A stretch of 64,000 nt of DNA, taken from positions 310,001 to 374,000 of the forward strand of contig NW_026570312.1 of NCBI RefSeq assembly GCF_019649055.1. Reading direction: 5' to 3'. The stretch comes from Paramacrobiotus metropolitanus. Taxonomy: Eukaryota > Tardigrada > Eutardigrada > Parachela > Macrobiotidae. Positions 1 through 13,305 of the stretch are shown here, piece by piece. A program made the position numbers and the translations under genes. The notes beneath the pieces were generated by a model. The model ran no database searches. It saw only the letters and a program-made list of their open reading frames with translations, and had not been told where the DNA came from. Numbering within the stretch: the first letter of the stretch is position 1; each line of letters begins with the position of its first letter.

Positions 1-1453
1 CGCGGAGCGAGAATCGTCTCCTGCGATGCCGACGGCGGACGCGGCCCGGATTCAGCGGGAAACCAGAACGGATACACCGCGACCAGCAGCACCAACTCCG
101 ATCCCTACGGCCGGATCGACCACCAGCATCACGCCGAAGAATTCCCCCCACCAGAGCCCTGCCCGTATTTCCTGGGATGGCGACCTTCACCCGGACGGAG
201 CAGTGGAATATCCCCACCGGAGCAACGTATTTGTTTGTTTGCAGGGTCACGAGCGTACCGATGCCCCAAACCCCTGCCCAAATTTCTCCAGAACGTGACC
301 TTTCCCTGCTGAAGAAACCGGAACTTGCCTGTTTTCCGGGTTGGACCCTGGATCTTTCGCGACAGTGCGTTGACCCAATAGGTCGACCTCTGACCGAACC
401 GGAGCCGACCTGACCCGGAACCCGACCTGAGCCGAACCGGATTCGAGCCGACAAGACTGAGCCGACCGGACCACCTTACCCGACCTGGACTGACCGAACC
501 GGACCGTAAGCCGCCCGAAGTGGAACCGTGTATCCGGTAGTAAAGTCAATTGGACATAGTACAGGGACGGGCCTGTACTACGCAGTGTTTTTTTTCTCAT
601 TTGATCTTATGTTACTTTTACTGCATGCATACTGACATTTTCTTATTTACGGCGCATACCGCCATTTTTCATGCACTTCGCAGGGGCTCAGTGTTGGACA
701 GTACAGGGATGTGAAGGCCGATAGCTCCGCCTTCACGATTGGCCATTCGCCGTTGTGTTTCGCTGTTTCTGGGGATTTCCATCCCACACATTTCTGTGGT
801 GTTTGACGGACCTACAGCACAGCTGCGCTGGCTGTAGGATCCGATCTCATTAGTCTGGTGTTGCTGCGCCACGGTGCGCGAGTTAGATTTCGGCATTAAA
901 GCCTCAATCCGGGTTCGCCGCTGTTTCGCCGTCGAAGGTACGTGGGCGCCCATAAGGCCCCACGTAACAATGTTAATTACGAAATTATTGAGCCGAAATC
1001 TTGAAAAATGAATTTACATATAGCTGCTGTGCATCCTGTTTTTCCATGTTTATGCCGTGATTAATGCAGACTTGTGATCAGTGCATGTGATGCGCTACTA
1101 TAAATATTAACAAAGCCTATTATGTCACTTAATAGTAAAGCTTCTAAGTCATGTAAAGCGTTGGATTTAAGTAAAATACAAAATAAAAAAGCAACTGAAA
1201 TTCTAAATAAATTTACTGTTTGGACTGGGCCGGAACGCTGTTGCATATCGTGTTTAGATAGGCCCAGACGGAACCAGAACTTGCTTAGAGTGGGTCTACA
1301 AATAGGCCTTCCGCCCGTATGCCGGTAGGCCTGAGGTCTCTGGCCCGCACAACGGCACCTCGGACTTCGTTTCTGGCCCCGAACAGGGGAGTTTGACAGG
1401 CCCAAACAACCCCTGTTCGGGTTACAGATTAGCACTGGGATGAGCTAATAATC
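1..1453. other. No supportable gene; GC-rich start then mixed sequence
   Basis: Open frames here overlap each other on both strands and show no recognisable domain. Positions about 380-535 hold degenerate short repeats of GAGCCGACC and CCGAACCGG type, listed separately. The rest looks like unique intergenic DNA. Downstream parts of F-box copy A (the rest of exon 2 and exon 3) would be expected here on the minus strand, but I do not find them. Confidence 0.4.
380..535. repeat. Degenerate short tandem repeat (CCGAACCGGA / GAGCCGACC)
   Basis: Variants of CCGAACCGG and GAGCCGACC recur about every 10-20 bases. The texture resembles the arms of the foldback elements elsewhere in the window. No complementary arm is visible nearby, so this may be one orphan arm or simple satellite decay. 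Confidence 0.35.
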
Positions 1454-2937
1454 TCACCGGTCGAGCACCAGTAGCGGGATTCGGCTGGTGTGGAGGATGT
1501 GCCGCATGAGCGGGAACAAGTCATCGGGTTCCCATAAGCCGGTATCCGTCAGCACGAGCCGCTTGGTGCGGCTGTTGAAACATTTCAGCAGACAGTTGAC
1601 CATCCAGTACGTACTGGATGCTGCTGCTGCTCATAATCCGACAGGCCCACATCACCGTAGGCACTGATTAAACTGCCGGACACGCGCACATCGGGGAAGT
1701 ATACGTCGGTGGTGAGTAGGGTGTTCCACAACGGACATACACGACGACAGCGGACACGCTCGATAGAGTCTAGCGTCTGGAAGATTTCCACCCACAGATG
1801 AATGGCCAACGGCGGGCTCGGTCTAGGAATTTCGACGTCCTCGTACAAACAAGAAAACCGGCCTTTCAGGATGGATGCATTAATCATAGGGGACCATAAC
1901 CCTGCTGAGCAGATCTCCGGCGTCCCGTTCTTCGCTTCCCCATAGACGTCTTCCTGAAACCAACATTTGTCCACGTCGAGTGATTTAATATCGTTTTTTT
2001 TGCCTATGGCTTCCTCAACTTTTTGTAGCCGTATGAGCTAAATTTAATAGGCAATAGTCACCGATTAAAATTTATTCCTGATAAGTGATAATTACAAAAA
2101 TATCAATAAGTAACTCGTGCTTGAAGTAAGTACTGCAGTAATTGCAGAATTCTTATAGTGGGCCCTACACTTGAGTACAACTAATTGATAAAAATCGTAA
2201 CTAAACTAAATAAACTAACTACTGTACTACGAGTAAATGTTCTTCATTAATGTAAATAAAATCAATACTGATAATCTAAAATGCTATCGTCGGCAACGTA
2301 TGACGTACGTATGGATACGTACCACTTGCTGAATCGTCAGTGGAGTGTCAAGCTTGCACTGCAGGTACAGCAGTGCCTGGCTGAGCACGACGGTGCACAG
2401 GACATCATAGCGTCGGCTCAACCCTGCCTGGAACCGCTCATGCACCGCGGGCACTCCATCGGACCAGTAGGCGGCCGGTAGCGGGCAACAGCGGATGAGA
2501 AAATCATTCTTCTCCACACGCCCTTCTTGATACTCTGCATCCGTGGGCGGTCGGCGTACTTGGAAGCAGGGAAGGAGTTCCCTGATGGTGCCGTACGGCA
2601 GCGTCACTTCCACGAAGTGCGCATCGCAATCGCGTGTACTGTAGCCTCCCAGGGCCAAGATCTTCCCCGGATACCACGTCCAGGGAGCAGTGGGATGGGG
2701 GCGCAGGAGCACCTGCACCGCGTCATCGCCCGCGTCGGGTCTGTTGTCGAAATACTCACTGTGAAAAATGCGCCCGGAGGCGACGAACTGCGCACACTGG
2801 GTGGCACATCCGAAATCAACGATCAGACCGGTGTCGACGATGTTGATGACGCGGCCGTGCTGCAGCAGTCCGTCGACGAGGACGTTCACCGTGTTCCATC
2901 CGCACACGTTGTGCTCGTTGTCGCCGTAAACCAGCAT
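1454..2937 (-). pseudogene. F-box family copy A, decayed (exons 1 and 2 only)
   Basis: Exon 1 (2323-2937) is 615 bases and fully open, starting MLVYGDNEHN, with the family core GLIVDFGCA and LSQALLYLQ. It ends with QQV before a GTACGT donor. An upstream in-frame Met at 3003 is less likely, because the paralogs start at the MFVYGDEM position. Exon 2 begins after CAG at 1953 (EDVYGEAKN) and carries the F-box segment VEIFQTLDSIERVRCRRVCP. Near 1615-1645 a net insertion of about 11 bases shifts frame: DYE is followed by QQQHPVR, while the conserved YWMVNCLLKCFNS continues in another frame. Similarity stops near 1454, about 300 bases before the normal exon end, and no exon 3 follows. The frameshift plus truncation make this a pseudogene or gene fragment, although exon 1 looks remarkably clean. 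The biochemical role of the family is unknown beyond probable Skp1/Cullin substrate-receptor function implied by an F-box. Confidence 0.7.
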
Positions 2938-5900
2938 CGTGCAGGTCGCCGATGACGTTGGTGCAGCCCGTCGTCGCTCGATCAGAGATGGAATTGAAAA
3001 CACTTCTGACTATTAAAGTATGTTATGCGAGACGAATTCGGCAGAGTTTGGAAATGTCATCCAACGAAGAACTCTTCACGGTTTTAGTCACAGACTCACA
3101 GTGACTTTTACAAATAATTGGAATCTTGAGAAAACTGGGTAGCGGGTACAAGTGCAGCAGTTCATTGCGCTCATGAAGGCGGTGGCAGCTGCCGCCACGA
3201 GGAGGCTATTTTCTTAGCAATTTCTCTTCATGTTGCATCAAGTTATCAACGCTTGGATTTTTTTAAACAGTTTCTAAAATCTAAATTTTAAATGTTTCTC
3301 AGCAGAATTTTATTTGTCATTGGTTTCTGCTGCTTCGCAAAAGTTTCTTAAGAAATATATCGACCATCGTGACATCGTCAATCGTGGACTGGCGATCTGG
3401 AGAAGATACACCGCAGTCAGAGAAAAAGACAGAGTGTACAACGACAACGTTTGCAGTTTGCTGAATTTTGCGTTTTTTCTGAATTTTGCGCGGTTCTTCA
3501 CCGTTTTTGGCGATACACTCGACGAGGACGCTTTTTTTCTACGGCTGAGTGGAATACCGGTGTCTTTTTCCTCCGCCGTTTCAAGCGGCATCATTGGCTG
3601 TTTATTTACGGATTCAGCTATACAGGCAAAGCGGCGAAACGAAAACCGTGGCAAAAATCATCGTGCACGGTTATCGAGTGTATCGAGAACCAATTGCAAG
3701 GTACGCTGTACGGCGAAACTTAATTTTTTATCTTCATTTCCATCTTGTGTCAAGCCGTTTTAATCGGTTCAATATTGTAGCTGAATGTCTGCAGCTTTTC
3801 GTAGTTGACATTTGACAGTGAACTGCTAGTCAGATTAGGGTATGTTTGGCGTGTGAGATTCGGAGGGTGAAAGAGCGCGATTGTCGTTTAATTTGCTTGT
3901 AATTAATGTCAGTACTCACTTAATTTTGCTGTTGCGCACGTGTTGTAACGAGTACCTCAGTACTGGCTGTAAGTGTAGTACGCTCGCGCGTACGTTTCTT
4001 GGCCGAATTATGTATGCCGCGCTCCTATCGATCATTCATCTGCGCCGCTATTAATCTGCTTGTAAGTACGTACGGTACTTGAGAAATAACGACGCTAATT
4101 GGGTTAATTTCCTTGCTAATTTGCCATTTTACCGCCGACCCCATCAATTTTCTGTGCGAAAAATTTCTGTTTTTGATATACGTTACTTGGGACTAATTGA
4201 AACTGCGTTTGATTGAGAGAACATGGAATAGCAAACGTACAAATTAATCAACGGTAAGTTGTTAATTATTTAAAAAAGAATAATTTTCTGGTTTCATGAC
4301 TGTACATTACTTCTGATTGATTAAGATTTAAAATTTAATTTAATTTCTTAATTAAATGATTAAAAATTCTAAAAAAATTTTCCGGAGTTTCCATTCAATT
4401 TTAATTAGTTTTATTTAAATTATCTAGTTTGATCCTGTTTGATTTAATTTGTTTTTTAAATTGCACTTTATTTATTGAAGCGTGCGCGCTTTTTTACGTG
4501 GAATCGGCGACAGTGTTTGGCGTTTGAATTGCTTCTCCGGCTGCTGACTCGTCCGGTATTCTCACTACTAGTATAAAATATGCCGTTGTTTGGCGGACAA
4601 GAGTGTTGATTTTGTGCTGACGCGGAAGCGCCCGGCAGATGCGACGGGCGCATTATTTTCACTTTCGGCTGACGCTTGTTTATCCAAGCTCCCGGATGTG
4701 TTAATTGACGCGATACACATATCGCCGAAATTGTTCAAGTACACCGATCACCGATGTCAGGTGTTTTTTTACATTGATCTGTCATTCTTCCGCGTCACAC
4801 CTGTCTCGGATTTTCGAGTAGTTTTATTTCGTGAGAACTGATATCAGACCAACCCAACACCATTTACGTGACGGTAAACATTTATTATTTTAAATGAATT
4901 TTATTTATTCTGATTTTAGCATACATTATTTTTCAGTACTTTTCTTTTTATTTTTTTTGTAATCATTTATGCATTTGTGCATTTAATAGGCAAGATGAAT
5001 TTCTTTACACTAGTTTTGCGAATTTTTGTCTATTTTCTATTTATTGAAACGATGAATTCTGTTTTCTGTTTACTGAATTTCTTACGTCTTTCAAAATCGT
5101 AAGAAGTTCCGGATTTTCTTTATTTTAAAGTTTTTCACCATTTCTTCGAATTTCTTTCTGTTTTCTTTATTGGAATTCGTACGAATTTGGTTTTTTGAAA
5201 ATGTTTTAATTTTATTTTTTTTTAAATCGCTAGTTTTTTACTGTTATGATTTATTTTGAATAATTGTAAACACTGCTAGTGAAATAATGACATTTTTAAG
5301 AATGCTTTATTTTGTTGTATGAATTGCGTGGTAATTTTAAATTTTTTTGTTTTTTGTAGCGTGGCAATTTTTAATTTTTTTAAAAATGAAATTCTTAGTG
5401 TAAAATTATGCTCGTTACAAATTGTTGTTACTTCCGTTTGGGTGCTTGCATAATCTGCAGCTGTTTAATGCTTAATGCATTAGCCAAACATCAGCCGACG
5501 CTGATATCCGCCCACTATATGCAACTGTATACGATAGTGCTTATCCAATTTACTCTGGCGAATTTATTGATAAATTGTCATAATCGCGTTACGATATGGA
5601 GTGGCGCTCCGGTTGAGCGGGTGTACAGAAAAGCATATGTTGTTGGAACGCCGTCAAAATACGAGTGGCATGCACTGCGCGCAGATCGTGTTATGCTTTC
5701 TTTTTACTGCACTGCGAATCTGCGATGCAGCATCAGCTGTGCGGAAAGCAAAAAGTGTACGGTTTGGACGCTAACGATGTGTGACGCGGCTGCGGCTGCC
5801 AAGGGACCTTTGCACTTTCTAAAAGCAATATACTGCGGTTTTCTTTCAGTTTTCTAACGCACACGCAACCAGCCAAATAATTTCTCTGAATAAAAATTGC

Positions 5901-6269
5901 CAAATTATTTACGGATTTTTTTCCCGATTTATTAACCTTTTTTTTAATCGCGTTGAAAATTTTGACCGGAAGTTATACATTTTGGATACTTTCACAATTT
6001 GAATTGATAATTTTGTTGAGCGTAGTGCGCGGTGATTTGACCGGAAGGTCTATTCCAGAATTTTCGATGAATTCGTGATATTGGAATTGTTGTGGTGAGT
6101 CTTAAAGATTTTACGGAAAAGTGGATATCCCGTAAAAATCACCATTTTTTCTAAATTAAATTTTAAAAACCCATAAACAAAATATTACATAAATTTTTCG
6201 TATATGGCTTTATTGTTCCATTTTTTCCTGACCTTTATAGTAAACGTGAATAAATGATTTATTTTATTC

Positions 6270-6365
6270 GGCATCTGCCATTACACATAACAATACGCCT
6301 GCGCGGGTTTACACTAATAAAAGTTCCGAATTTTAAACATTGAAAAAACACCCAAAATCATTAGC
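6270..6365 (-). mobile_element. Relic of a retroelement 3' end
   Basis: About 85 bases match nearly base for base the 3' end of the retroelement copy at 24010-24110. They include the shared ACGCCTGCGCGGGTTTA block and the codons for the terminal DFG-C-F-F motif. Only the last codons and the 3' tail remain. Confidence 0.7.
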
Positions 6366-7699
6366 GTGAATAAATTCATTTCTTTTGTCTACTCTTTCAG
6401 AAAATCTGGTGTGAATACATTTCTTGATTTTTAGTAAATTGGTAAAAAATTTCTTTTTTTTTCCTCACTTTCAATAATTTTGTTAAAACGCGTTCAGTTT
6501 TCCTTGACTTTTAGTAAATTTGTAATAAATTCAGTTTTTCCCTGAGTTATTAATCTACTTTTTTCTGTGGCGCGTTGAACGATTGACCGGAAGTCGCGGT
6601 AGTACTCGATCACTGCACAACTGCCTAATTGTTTTCGGTGAAAGATTGGTCTGATTGTCGGGGAGTGGTTATGTACGCGGATTATCTCGAGAGCTTAGCG
6701 TGATGGGTCCGCTAAGCGGTTGTGTCGTGTTGACGAAGAGAGAGAGTGTTGGTCTTTGTCCGGCCAACAATGCCGCGCGTCTGACAGTGATGAGCGGAAG
6801 TCGACAATGCGCTGTTTGTTTGGCTAATTCACTCTGCGAATGGTCAATCAAAGACCGGCTTTCTTTTTTCTCGCGCCTTTTCGTCGATTTACACACTGAC
6901 ATGAATTTCTTTTTTCTTGAGAAAAAAAAGCGTTTTTGTACAGCGAATTGGGGCTGGCACAGTTCGGAGGTTAATGCTGATGGTTGTAGCGATTTCTCGG
7001 TGTGGATATGTGTTTATTTGGGCTCGAGTGGTGCCGATGCTCGGTTATGATTAAATGCTTATCGCCGAAATCGCCATTTTGGGGTGCTTCCAGTTTATGG
7101 TGCGCTCGATATTCGCTTCTCTCTGTCATTCGTTAATAGTTGAAAATTCGACTCTCTTCTCGCTTCGAGAAAACCCTTTCCCCGATTTTTTCTGGAAGGA
7201 AAGAACGTTCCGTTTTCGGTATGTTGGATTAATAGTATTTTTTGAAGCTAAATTTTCTGAGAAAACCCCGAGTAAAATCGTTTTTTGATGATCTGGAATT
7301 TTTTAAATAACTGTGCTGTCGATTAGGTACTTAGTTTAGTGTACAGCAAACTTGGTAAACGTGTGCAAACAATTTTTACAGTTTATTTCTTGTAACGAAT
7401 ACGTTCCTGATCATTTATAGTCATTTTTTTATATTATTTTCCACTCGGAAAAATAATGACACTGCTGTAAAATTCGGTAAAGCCGTACATCGCATAAAAC
7501 ATGCATTTTTCTTTAGAATGACACGGTCACTGTTGCTGTTGTCATTTGATTGCTCGGTGAGGTAGACAGGAAAATAAGGAATGAGTCGATGTGAATTTGA
7601 TTGATAATCGAGGAAAAAGAGATGGATGTTGCAGATTGTTGCTCACCGCTGTGACTGCCGCGCTATGAGTAATCGGCTTTACCGTAGCCCAGCTGAAGA

Positions 7700-7900
7700 G
7701 AGAGGCAGACAGACTCTACACAGTCCTCTGTCTGTTCAGTCTCGCTCCGGCTTTACATACTCAAACTGAACAGACCGACTCTATACGCAGAACTCTCGGT
7801 CTCTCTGTTCAGTCTGACAGTGCGGCTTTACGGTACCGGACAGACAGACTCTATACGCAACACTAGTCTCTCGGTTCAGTCTGACAGCGGATTTACGCCA
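7700..7900. repeat. Short tandem repeat, about 75-80 bp unit
   Basis: The phrase CAGACTCTATACGC, followed by a TCTCGGTTCAGTCTGACAG-type segment and a GGCTTTACGG or GGATTTACG tail, recurs about three times with small changes. It lies upstream of the CDC42 effector coding start. Confidence 0.55.
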
Positions 7901-8129
7901 GCCCATTCGCCAGCGTAATGCGTGTGTATAAGCGGCGGTGACGTACCGTCGTGGTCGACCTGTAGCGCAGACTGCGTTTGGCGACGTTGAGCACATCAGC
8001 AGCAGCCAGCAAAAAGCGAGCTGAATCATGTTTTCCTCGCCGTAAGCAGTATTGTCCCGATTTTTTCTCTCTTCACGCTCCACTGCCTTTTTTAATCATC
8101 GGATAATAATGGAAGACGCTGTCGTCAGC

Positions 8130-8312
8130 GTGTCACCGTTATGTATATAATACGGCGATTCTCCCTTTGATATTGTGATTCTTTTGCAGTGTGCTGTTTG
8201 GATAACAGTGAGCTGTTGCTGCCAATTTTTTTGACGAAGGAGAACGCGCTATCGCCCCGTTAAGCGTTGCGTCGGGATTATTTTTTCCGGGGGAATTATT
8301 TTTCCGAGAAAA
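8130..8312 (+). promoter_or_regulatory. Possible TATA-like site or 5'UTR acceptor of the CDC42 effector gene
   Basis: A TATATAATA string lies near 8143-8151 and a pyrimidine-rich TTCTTTTGCAG ends at 8189. Either transcription starts just upstream of the ATG at 8313, or an untranslated exon is spliced in at 8190. The two readings exclude each other and the sequence does not decide. Confidence 0.3.
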
Positions 8313-11300
8313 ATGACGGCGAGTGTGGCGCATTTGTGGCGGAACTGCTGCGGCGTACCCACTCCTTCCCCGGTAAGTGAAATAGTTTAATTTATTTATT
8401 TACTTTACTAATTTTTACATTTAACTTAGTGTGGACTCTTCGGCGATTTATTGGATTTTAGTTTTGACAGTATCTGAAATTTTGGGAATTTTAGTTGATT
8501 AAAAACTGTAATTTAAATTACAGAAATTCCTGTAGTCAAATAAATCGCTGAAAAAATATTTTATTTCGTAATTTATTTTAAATAATTTAGTAAGAGGCAA
8601 GAGCTGTAGTTAAATTTGAAAATTTTATTTGCCTAAATACTGCCATTTGATTTACAGAAGTAATTGTAATTTAATTACCGAAATTTCTGTATTTTAATCA
8701 CTGTTAATGGCGTACAAATAAAAAGGCCATCGTGGAATTTATTGATTTAATTCAGTTAAAATTATAATCAACTATTGAAAATAATAAATTATGAGCTTCT
8801 TAAAATGCCCAGTTTTATTACGCTTTATGCAGTTAATTTTGTTTTCGCTGTAAATAAATTTTCCTGTGGTTAAATGTTTGAAAATGACGTAAAAATAAAC
8901 ACCCCTTTAGATAGTTTAATTTAATTTTTTCCTACACGATGGCGTTAAAATTCCAGGCGAGTAATAATGGGCTGTCGTAATGAGGTTTTGGCCTCTGTCA
9001 ACGCTAATTTCGCCCGTTTGTTGATGGAGTCGATCGTGTGGCGTTCGGCGCTGATCCAGGCTAATGGAGTTGACGTTTTCCGAATATGTCTGGCCGAACA
9101 CAGTATTTTTTGCAAATTGTGCGAGATGATCGGCGATGATCGTGAGTGCGATTGACAGCGCTGACGCACTTTCCTTCCCGCAGGGTTGCGCGGAAATTTG
9201 CTTAATCCATCATTTCGCTGCTTCTTTATGCAGCTGACTTTGTGCGTTAATATCTCCGGTTTCTTCTAATTTCATAATTATTATACGACGGCTTTTTGTG
9301 GTGCAAATTGTTAAAATTAATGGCTGAAAGTTGCTGAAAATTAACAGCTTAAATCAATGGAAAAATTCATTTTAGAATAATTCAGTTTTTTTGTACTAAC
9401 GAAAAGTCAGACCATTTGCGGTAAATGGATCCTGGTGCTGAAAGCAGGAAAAGTGTAGTACGATGGCTGCCATTTGGCCATATCTATCCTCTCTCCGTGT
9501 ATTACTGGCGGCTCTAAAAATTATTTTGGACAGATAGACCCAAAGAAAACTCAAATAAATTTGCCAGAATTAATTGCGGTTGTAAATAATTTTTACGCTA
9601 AAAAATTTCAACAAATTCGCGGAAATTATTGGTAGTTTTAAAACTGTTTCTACGCTAAAGCAATTTAAGTAAATTTGCGGAATTAATGGTAGTTTATACT
9701 TTAACTAAATTTAAATTAATTTGCCGAAATTAATGGTAGTTGTAAAATAATTTTTACGTTGAAAAAATTCAGATTAATTTGCCGGAATTAATGGTGTTCC
9801 TAAAATGATTTGTACACTAAAAGAGTTTAAATAAATTTGCGGAAAATAATAGTAGTTTTAAAACAATTTTCCGCTCCGAAAAGAATGCAAATAAGTCTGC
9901 TGAAATAATGACAATACACATGTACAAATTTTTTCTAAATTTTTTCTAGGGAATTTTTTTGCCTAAACGATCAGAAATTCGGTGTAAATAGAAGCTTGAT
10001 TTGCAGATAAGAGTCCATGCATTTTCTTGTGCATTTCTTTGCAGCAGCAGCGGATTGATCGGTCAATGATCGGGCTGCCGACGGACTTTCGGCATGTGGG
10101 CCACATCGGCTCCACCGACATGGGAGCGACAACGAGCAGCACGTCGGTAAGGAAGAGACGTTCAGCTAAACACTGGGAAATTTGAGTGGCTTTTAGCGTT
10201 TTTTTTCCGATCATTTATATTGCCGGCCGCTCGCGTGGTTAATAAACACAGCGGGATCGTGTTACACGCCCGCTGCGCGCGCGAGCGATGGTTTCCCTCG
10301 GAAGTGACCCAGTTTCGGGGGCCCCCCAGACGATAATGCCGGCCTTGTGTCGGCCGTCGTTTAGCTTATTTTTATTGCCCGGAAATAAACACGCCAGGGA
10401 CGTTTTTGCGGCCGCTCGCACTGCGCTCGATTGATTGCGATTTTTCTCACAATTATCGCGTTGTATTCTACTGTGCAATCAGTCGTATTTTCTTTTCCCT
10501 TGAAATCTTTTTCTGTAAATATTTTTATTCCAGTAGTAGAAAAATAAGTGCTGATTATAAAGGATTTTGCCTTCAAGTGCGGTTCAAAAACTGTGAAATT
10601 TATTCATGAATTTTGTAAAGGCTGTTATATTTAATAGATAATATTTTTTTCTTTTACAGTTTTTTTCCTAAATATTTTCTACTTTATTAACCAAATAATT
10701 CCTGATTACCAATGATTTTCTTGTATAATTTAGCTACTATTTTTTTCAAATCATTTACGAATTGTATTTAGGTTGAATTTAAATAAATGTTAATTTTTGC
10801 TTGAAGACTTGGATTTTTGTAAATATTTTAGTGCTATACATCAGCGATTTTTTGCTTCTTTTACTGTAAAGCCCAGATAGTACTGTTAATATTTTGGAAA
10901 ATTGTTGGCGTGTTTTCTCATGCGTTTACGTGTTTTTGGGGTGTTTCAATTATTATAATAATTTTACAATTATTAACTGGCTATTTAAAAATTTTATGAT
11001 AAGTTTCCGTATCATGTGTATAAGCAGGCGACATTAAAGTTTTAATGGAAGTCATGAAATGTGTAGTAAAGTGGCTTGTGATTACGTGTGGCAGCTCGCA
11101 TCAGGAGTTTTGTCAGTTTACAAGAACTTAGCAGAGCAATATTTTGGAATCTTTTTAAAAAATGCTGTTATAACAGTTCATCCGTTTTTGCTTCACAGAA
11201 TAATTTGCATCTTCAATGTTAACAGTTTTATTGAATTTTATACTATGAATATTTTTCTCGGTAGTAATTTTAGATTTTTAGTAAAATATCTGGTAATATT

Positions 11301-12804
11301 AAATTTAATTTTTATAAAATTTTTTGTCAGCGTTTTTCTAACGATTTTCTCTGTATTTATGCTTTTCACGCCGATTTGCGGTGTCCGATTTTCGGATGCG
11401 GCGCAAGTGGGCCTGGTAATTGCGCTTGAAAAGAGAAAAAGCAAAAGTAGTGTAATGGCTTTGTGATGGAAGATAAACGATTGTCGGCCGAATAATACTG
11501 AGTTTTTTTTTTCGGCAACAGCTGCGACCGCCTGCAGTGCTGCTCTTGATTACTAGCGAATTTTGACGCGCGGTGAGAAGAGCGCGATTTATCCGCTAAG
11601 CGCTTGAGCGTTTTCACAACAAGTGCGCGTTCGTTGTAACGGTGAACTTCGGCTGGTGTTTGGCAGCGTTGACACGAAAGGGATTAGACATTCTGTCGGG
11701 TGATTAAAAATACGAAAGGGAGATTTAACCCGGGAACACGGGCAGGCCAACGAGAAAGTGCCCGCGTGGGAATAAATGCGGATTTTTCAATTTTTTCCCG
11801 GGTGAGAGTCAATGAAATTTTTTTTATTTGGATAACTTTCAATCGCTTCCGGTGGCGATAGATCACAGTGGAAATTACGCTTTTCTCCGTCAAAGTGAAA
11901 AAGTCAACAGATTTGAATAAATAAATGACAGAAGAAATCGAACTTTGAAATAGGTCATGGAACATGGAATAAATTTTTTTTCAGAAGGATAACTTTTTCG
12001 CCGGTTGATTTATTTAACGCAAATTTGTCGTTGGTTTTTTTTTACTTTTTTTAAATATTATTTTTAAGATTTTTATATTGGATTTTGTAGTTGGTGATTT
12101 AATTTTCTTTGTGTTATGAATTTTTTATTTTTCATTTCTATGCCGTTGTTTATAATTATTCAGTGTACATTCAAATTTTATTAAATAGATCTTCGTTTAA
12201 TTAAACTTATTGGTATTCTGGATTTATTTTTAATCGTCTTTAAATTTTATAATATAATCTGTGGCGTGGCTTTTGTTTTAATTATAATTTTAACCGTGTT
12301 AATTGGAAATAAACTGGCTTGTGCTTAAATTTATTTGTAAATGTTTTAACTCAATTTTATTTAATTCTCATCTTGTGTGTACGTGATTATTTTTCGTTCT
12401 GCTGCTGAAAAAATTTAAATTTATTTATAAATTTTTAGTTTAATAATTGTTTAAATTTTTGCCAGGAAAATTGGGAATAAAATTGATGAGAAAATTAGCT
12501 GACGAGTTGCAAGTGAAGTGGGGAGAAAGCATCGTCAGCGTTTGACCTAATGACACGCATTACGGGGGTTGGCCGGTGTGGGGCGGTGCAGAGCGTGTTA
12601 TTTTTAATAGAAAAACGTGCCGTTATGACGCTGTATTTTTTCACAACTTTCGCTCATTTTTTATTTTTGCAGCTGCTGGCGGTGCAGAGCCAGATGCGCT
12701 CCAAGGGCGGCTACGAGGAGGCCCTGCCCGTCAACTACGTGCTGCGGGTGCGCGATCTTAACCAGTCCCAGGATAAACCCGTCCCGCCGCCGCGCACCCA
12801 GTGA
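8313..12804 (+). CDS. cdc42se: CDC42 small effector protein (CDC42SE/SPEC family), three coding exons
   Basis: Coding exons are 8313-8372, 10045-10146 and 12673-12804, joined in phase 0 by GTAAGT...GCAG and GTAAGG...GCAG introns of 1672 and 2526 bases. They give 97 residues. Exon 1 starts MTASVAHLWRNCCG; the Trp and paired Cys match the family's N-terminal region, where cysteines are palmitoylated. Exon 2 holds the CRIB motif, RIDRSMIG then PTDFRHVGHIG (about residues 23-41), which binds GTP-loaded CDC42. Exon 3 carries the conserved QMRSKGGY (about 60-67) and a proline-rich C-terminus ending PPPRTQ. Vertebrate members are about 79-84 residues, so the tail is slightly long. Family members sit at the plasma membrane and act in CDC42-dependent actin remodelling. 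A TTTTGCAG acceptor at 8182-8189 suggests the first coding exon is preceded by a spliced 5' untranslated exon. Each exon is too short to stand out alone; motif order and intron phases make the call firm. Confidence 0.92.
9545..9915. repeat. Degenerate tandem repeat in intron 1 of the CDC42 effector gene
   Basis: Five to six imperfect units of about 60-75 bases occur. Each contains an AAATTTGCCGGAATTAATGG-type block, then GTAGTTTTAAAA and a TTTTTACGCTAAA-type block. The array is intronic, with no coding or promoter signature. Confidence 0.7.
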
Positions 12805-13305
12805 CGTGGGATTATTCGGGAGAAATGTGTGATTTGGATGATACATATAAGAGAGAGCCTCCGTTTTTATCAGATTTATCACTCGCCCACCGGAAATAGC
12901 GGTTTTCTCAGGCGCCGGACCATTGGACAATTAGGGAGCATTTTTTGGACGGATTTTGAATTTATTTTCCGCGCATTTTTTATCCGCTTCACTGTATACG
13001 CTGCGCGAATTTTTGTTGATACGATGGGTGCACTTTTTGTTTTTTTTGCGTTGCGCGTGTGACGGAATCATTTTTTTTCCTGGTTTTTCCGGTTTTACGC
13101 TGTCTTCTTGTATATATGTCCGCCTGGCCGGGTTTCCGGTCGTTTTTCGTGTGAAAATGAAATGGGAAAAATATTCGATTTTGAGAAGTTGGTCGTGGGT
13201 GATGTAATACTCGTACTAGGAAACAGCATTCGTTTGGAAAAATTCGCCGGGAAATAATCAGAAAAAAGTATTAAAATTGAGGACGTATCCTGCTTAAAAA
13301 ATAAA
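12805..13305 (+). other. Probable 3'UTR of the CDC42 effector gene with AATAAA
   Basis: The T-rich stretch after the stop at 12804 has an AATAAA at about 13300-13305, a plausible polyadenylation signal. Open frames at 12829-13207 lack any family signature and I read them as untranslated sequence. Confidence 0.4.

Larger units (their letters stand above)
2938..8189. other. AT-rich gene desert upstream of the CDC42 effector gene
   Basis: The longer open frames (3314-3763, 5408-5857, 6655-7050) have no domain, no family resemblance and no splice-consistent continuation, so I do not call them. The stretch holds a retroelement 3' end relic near 6270-6365 and a short tandem repeat near 7700-7900. 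Untranslated first exons and the promoter of the downstream gene may lie here, but nothing decides their position. Confidence 0.4.

Noticed and set aside
3310-3763. Two overlapping open frames on opposite strands, possible gene
   Set aside because: No domain, equal openness on both strands and AT-rich composition; chance is the simpler reading.
8967-9155. 62-residue frame in intron 1 of the CDC42 effector gene, possible alternative first exon
   Set aside because: A GTGAGT follows, but joining it to exon 2 gives no family-like N-terminus, and the protein has no recognisable feature.
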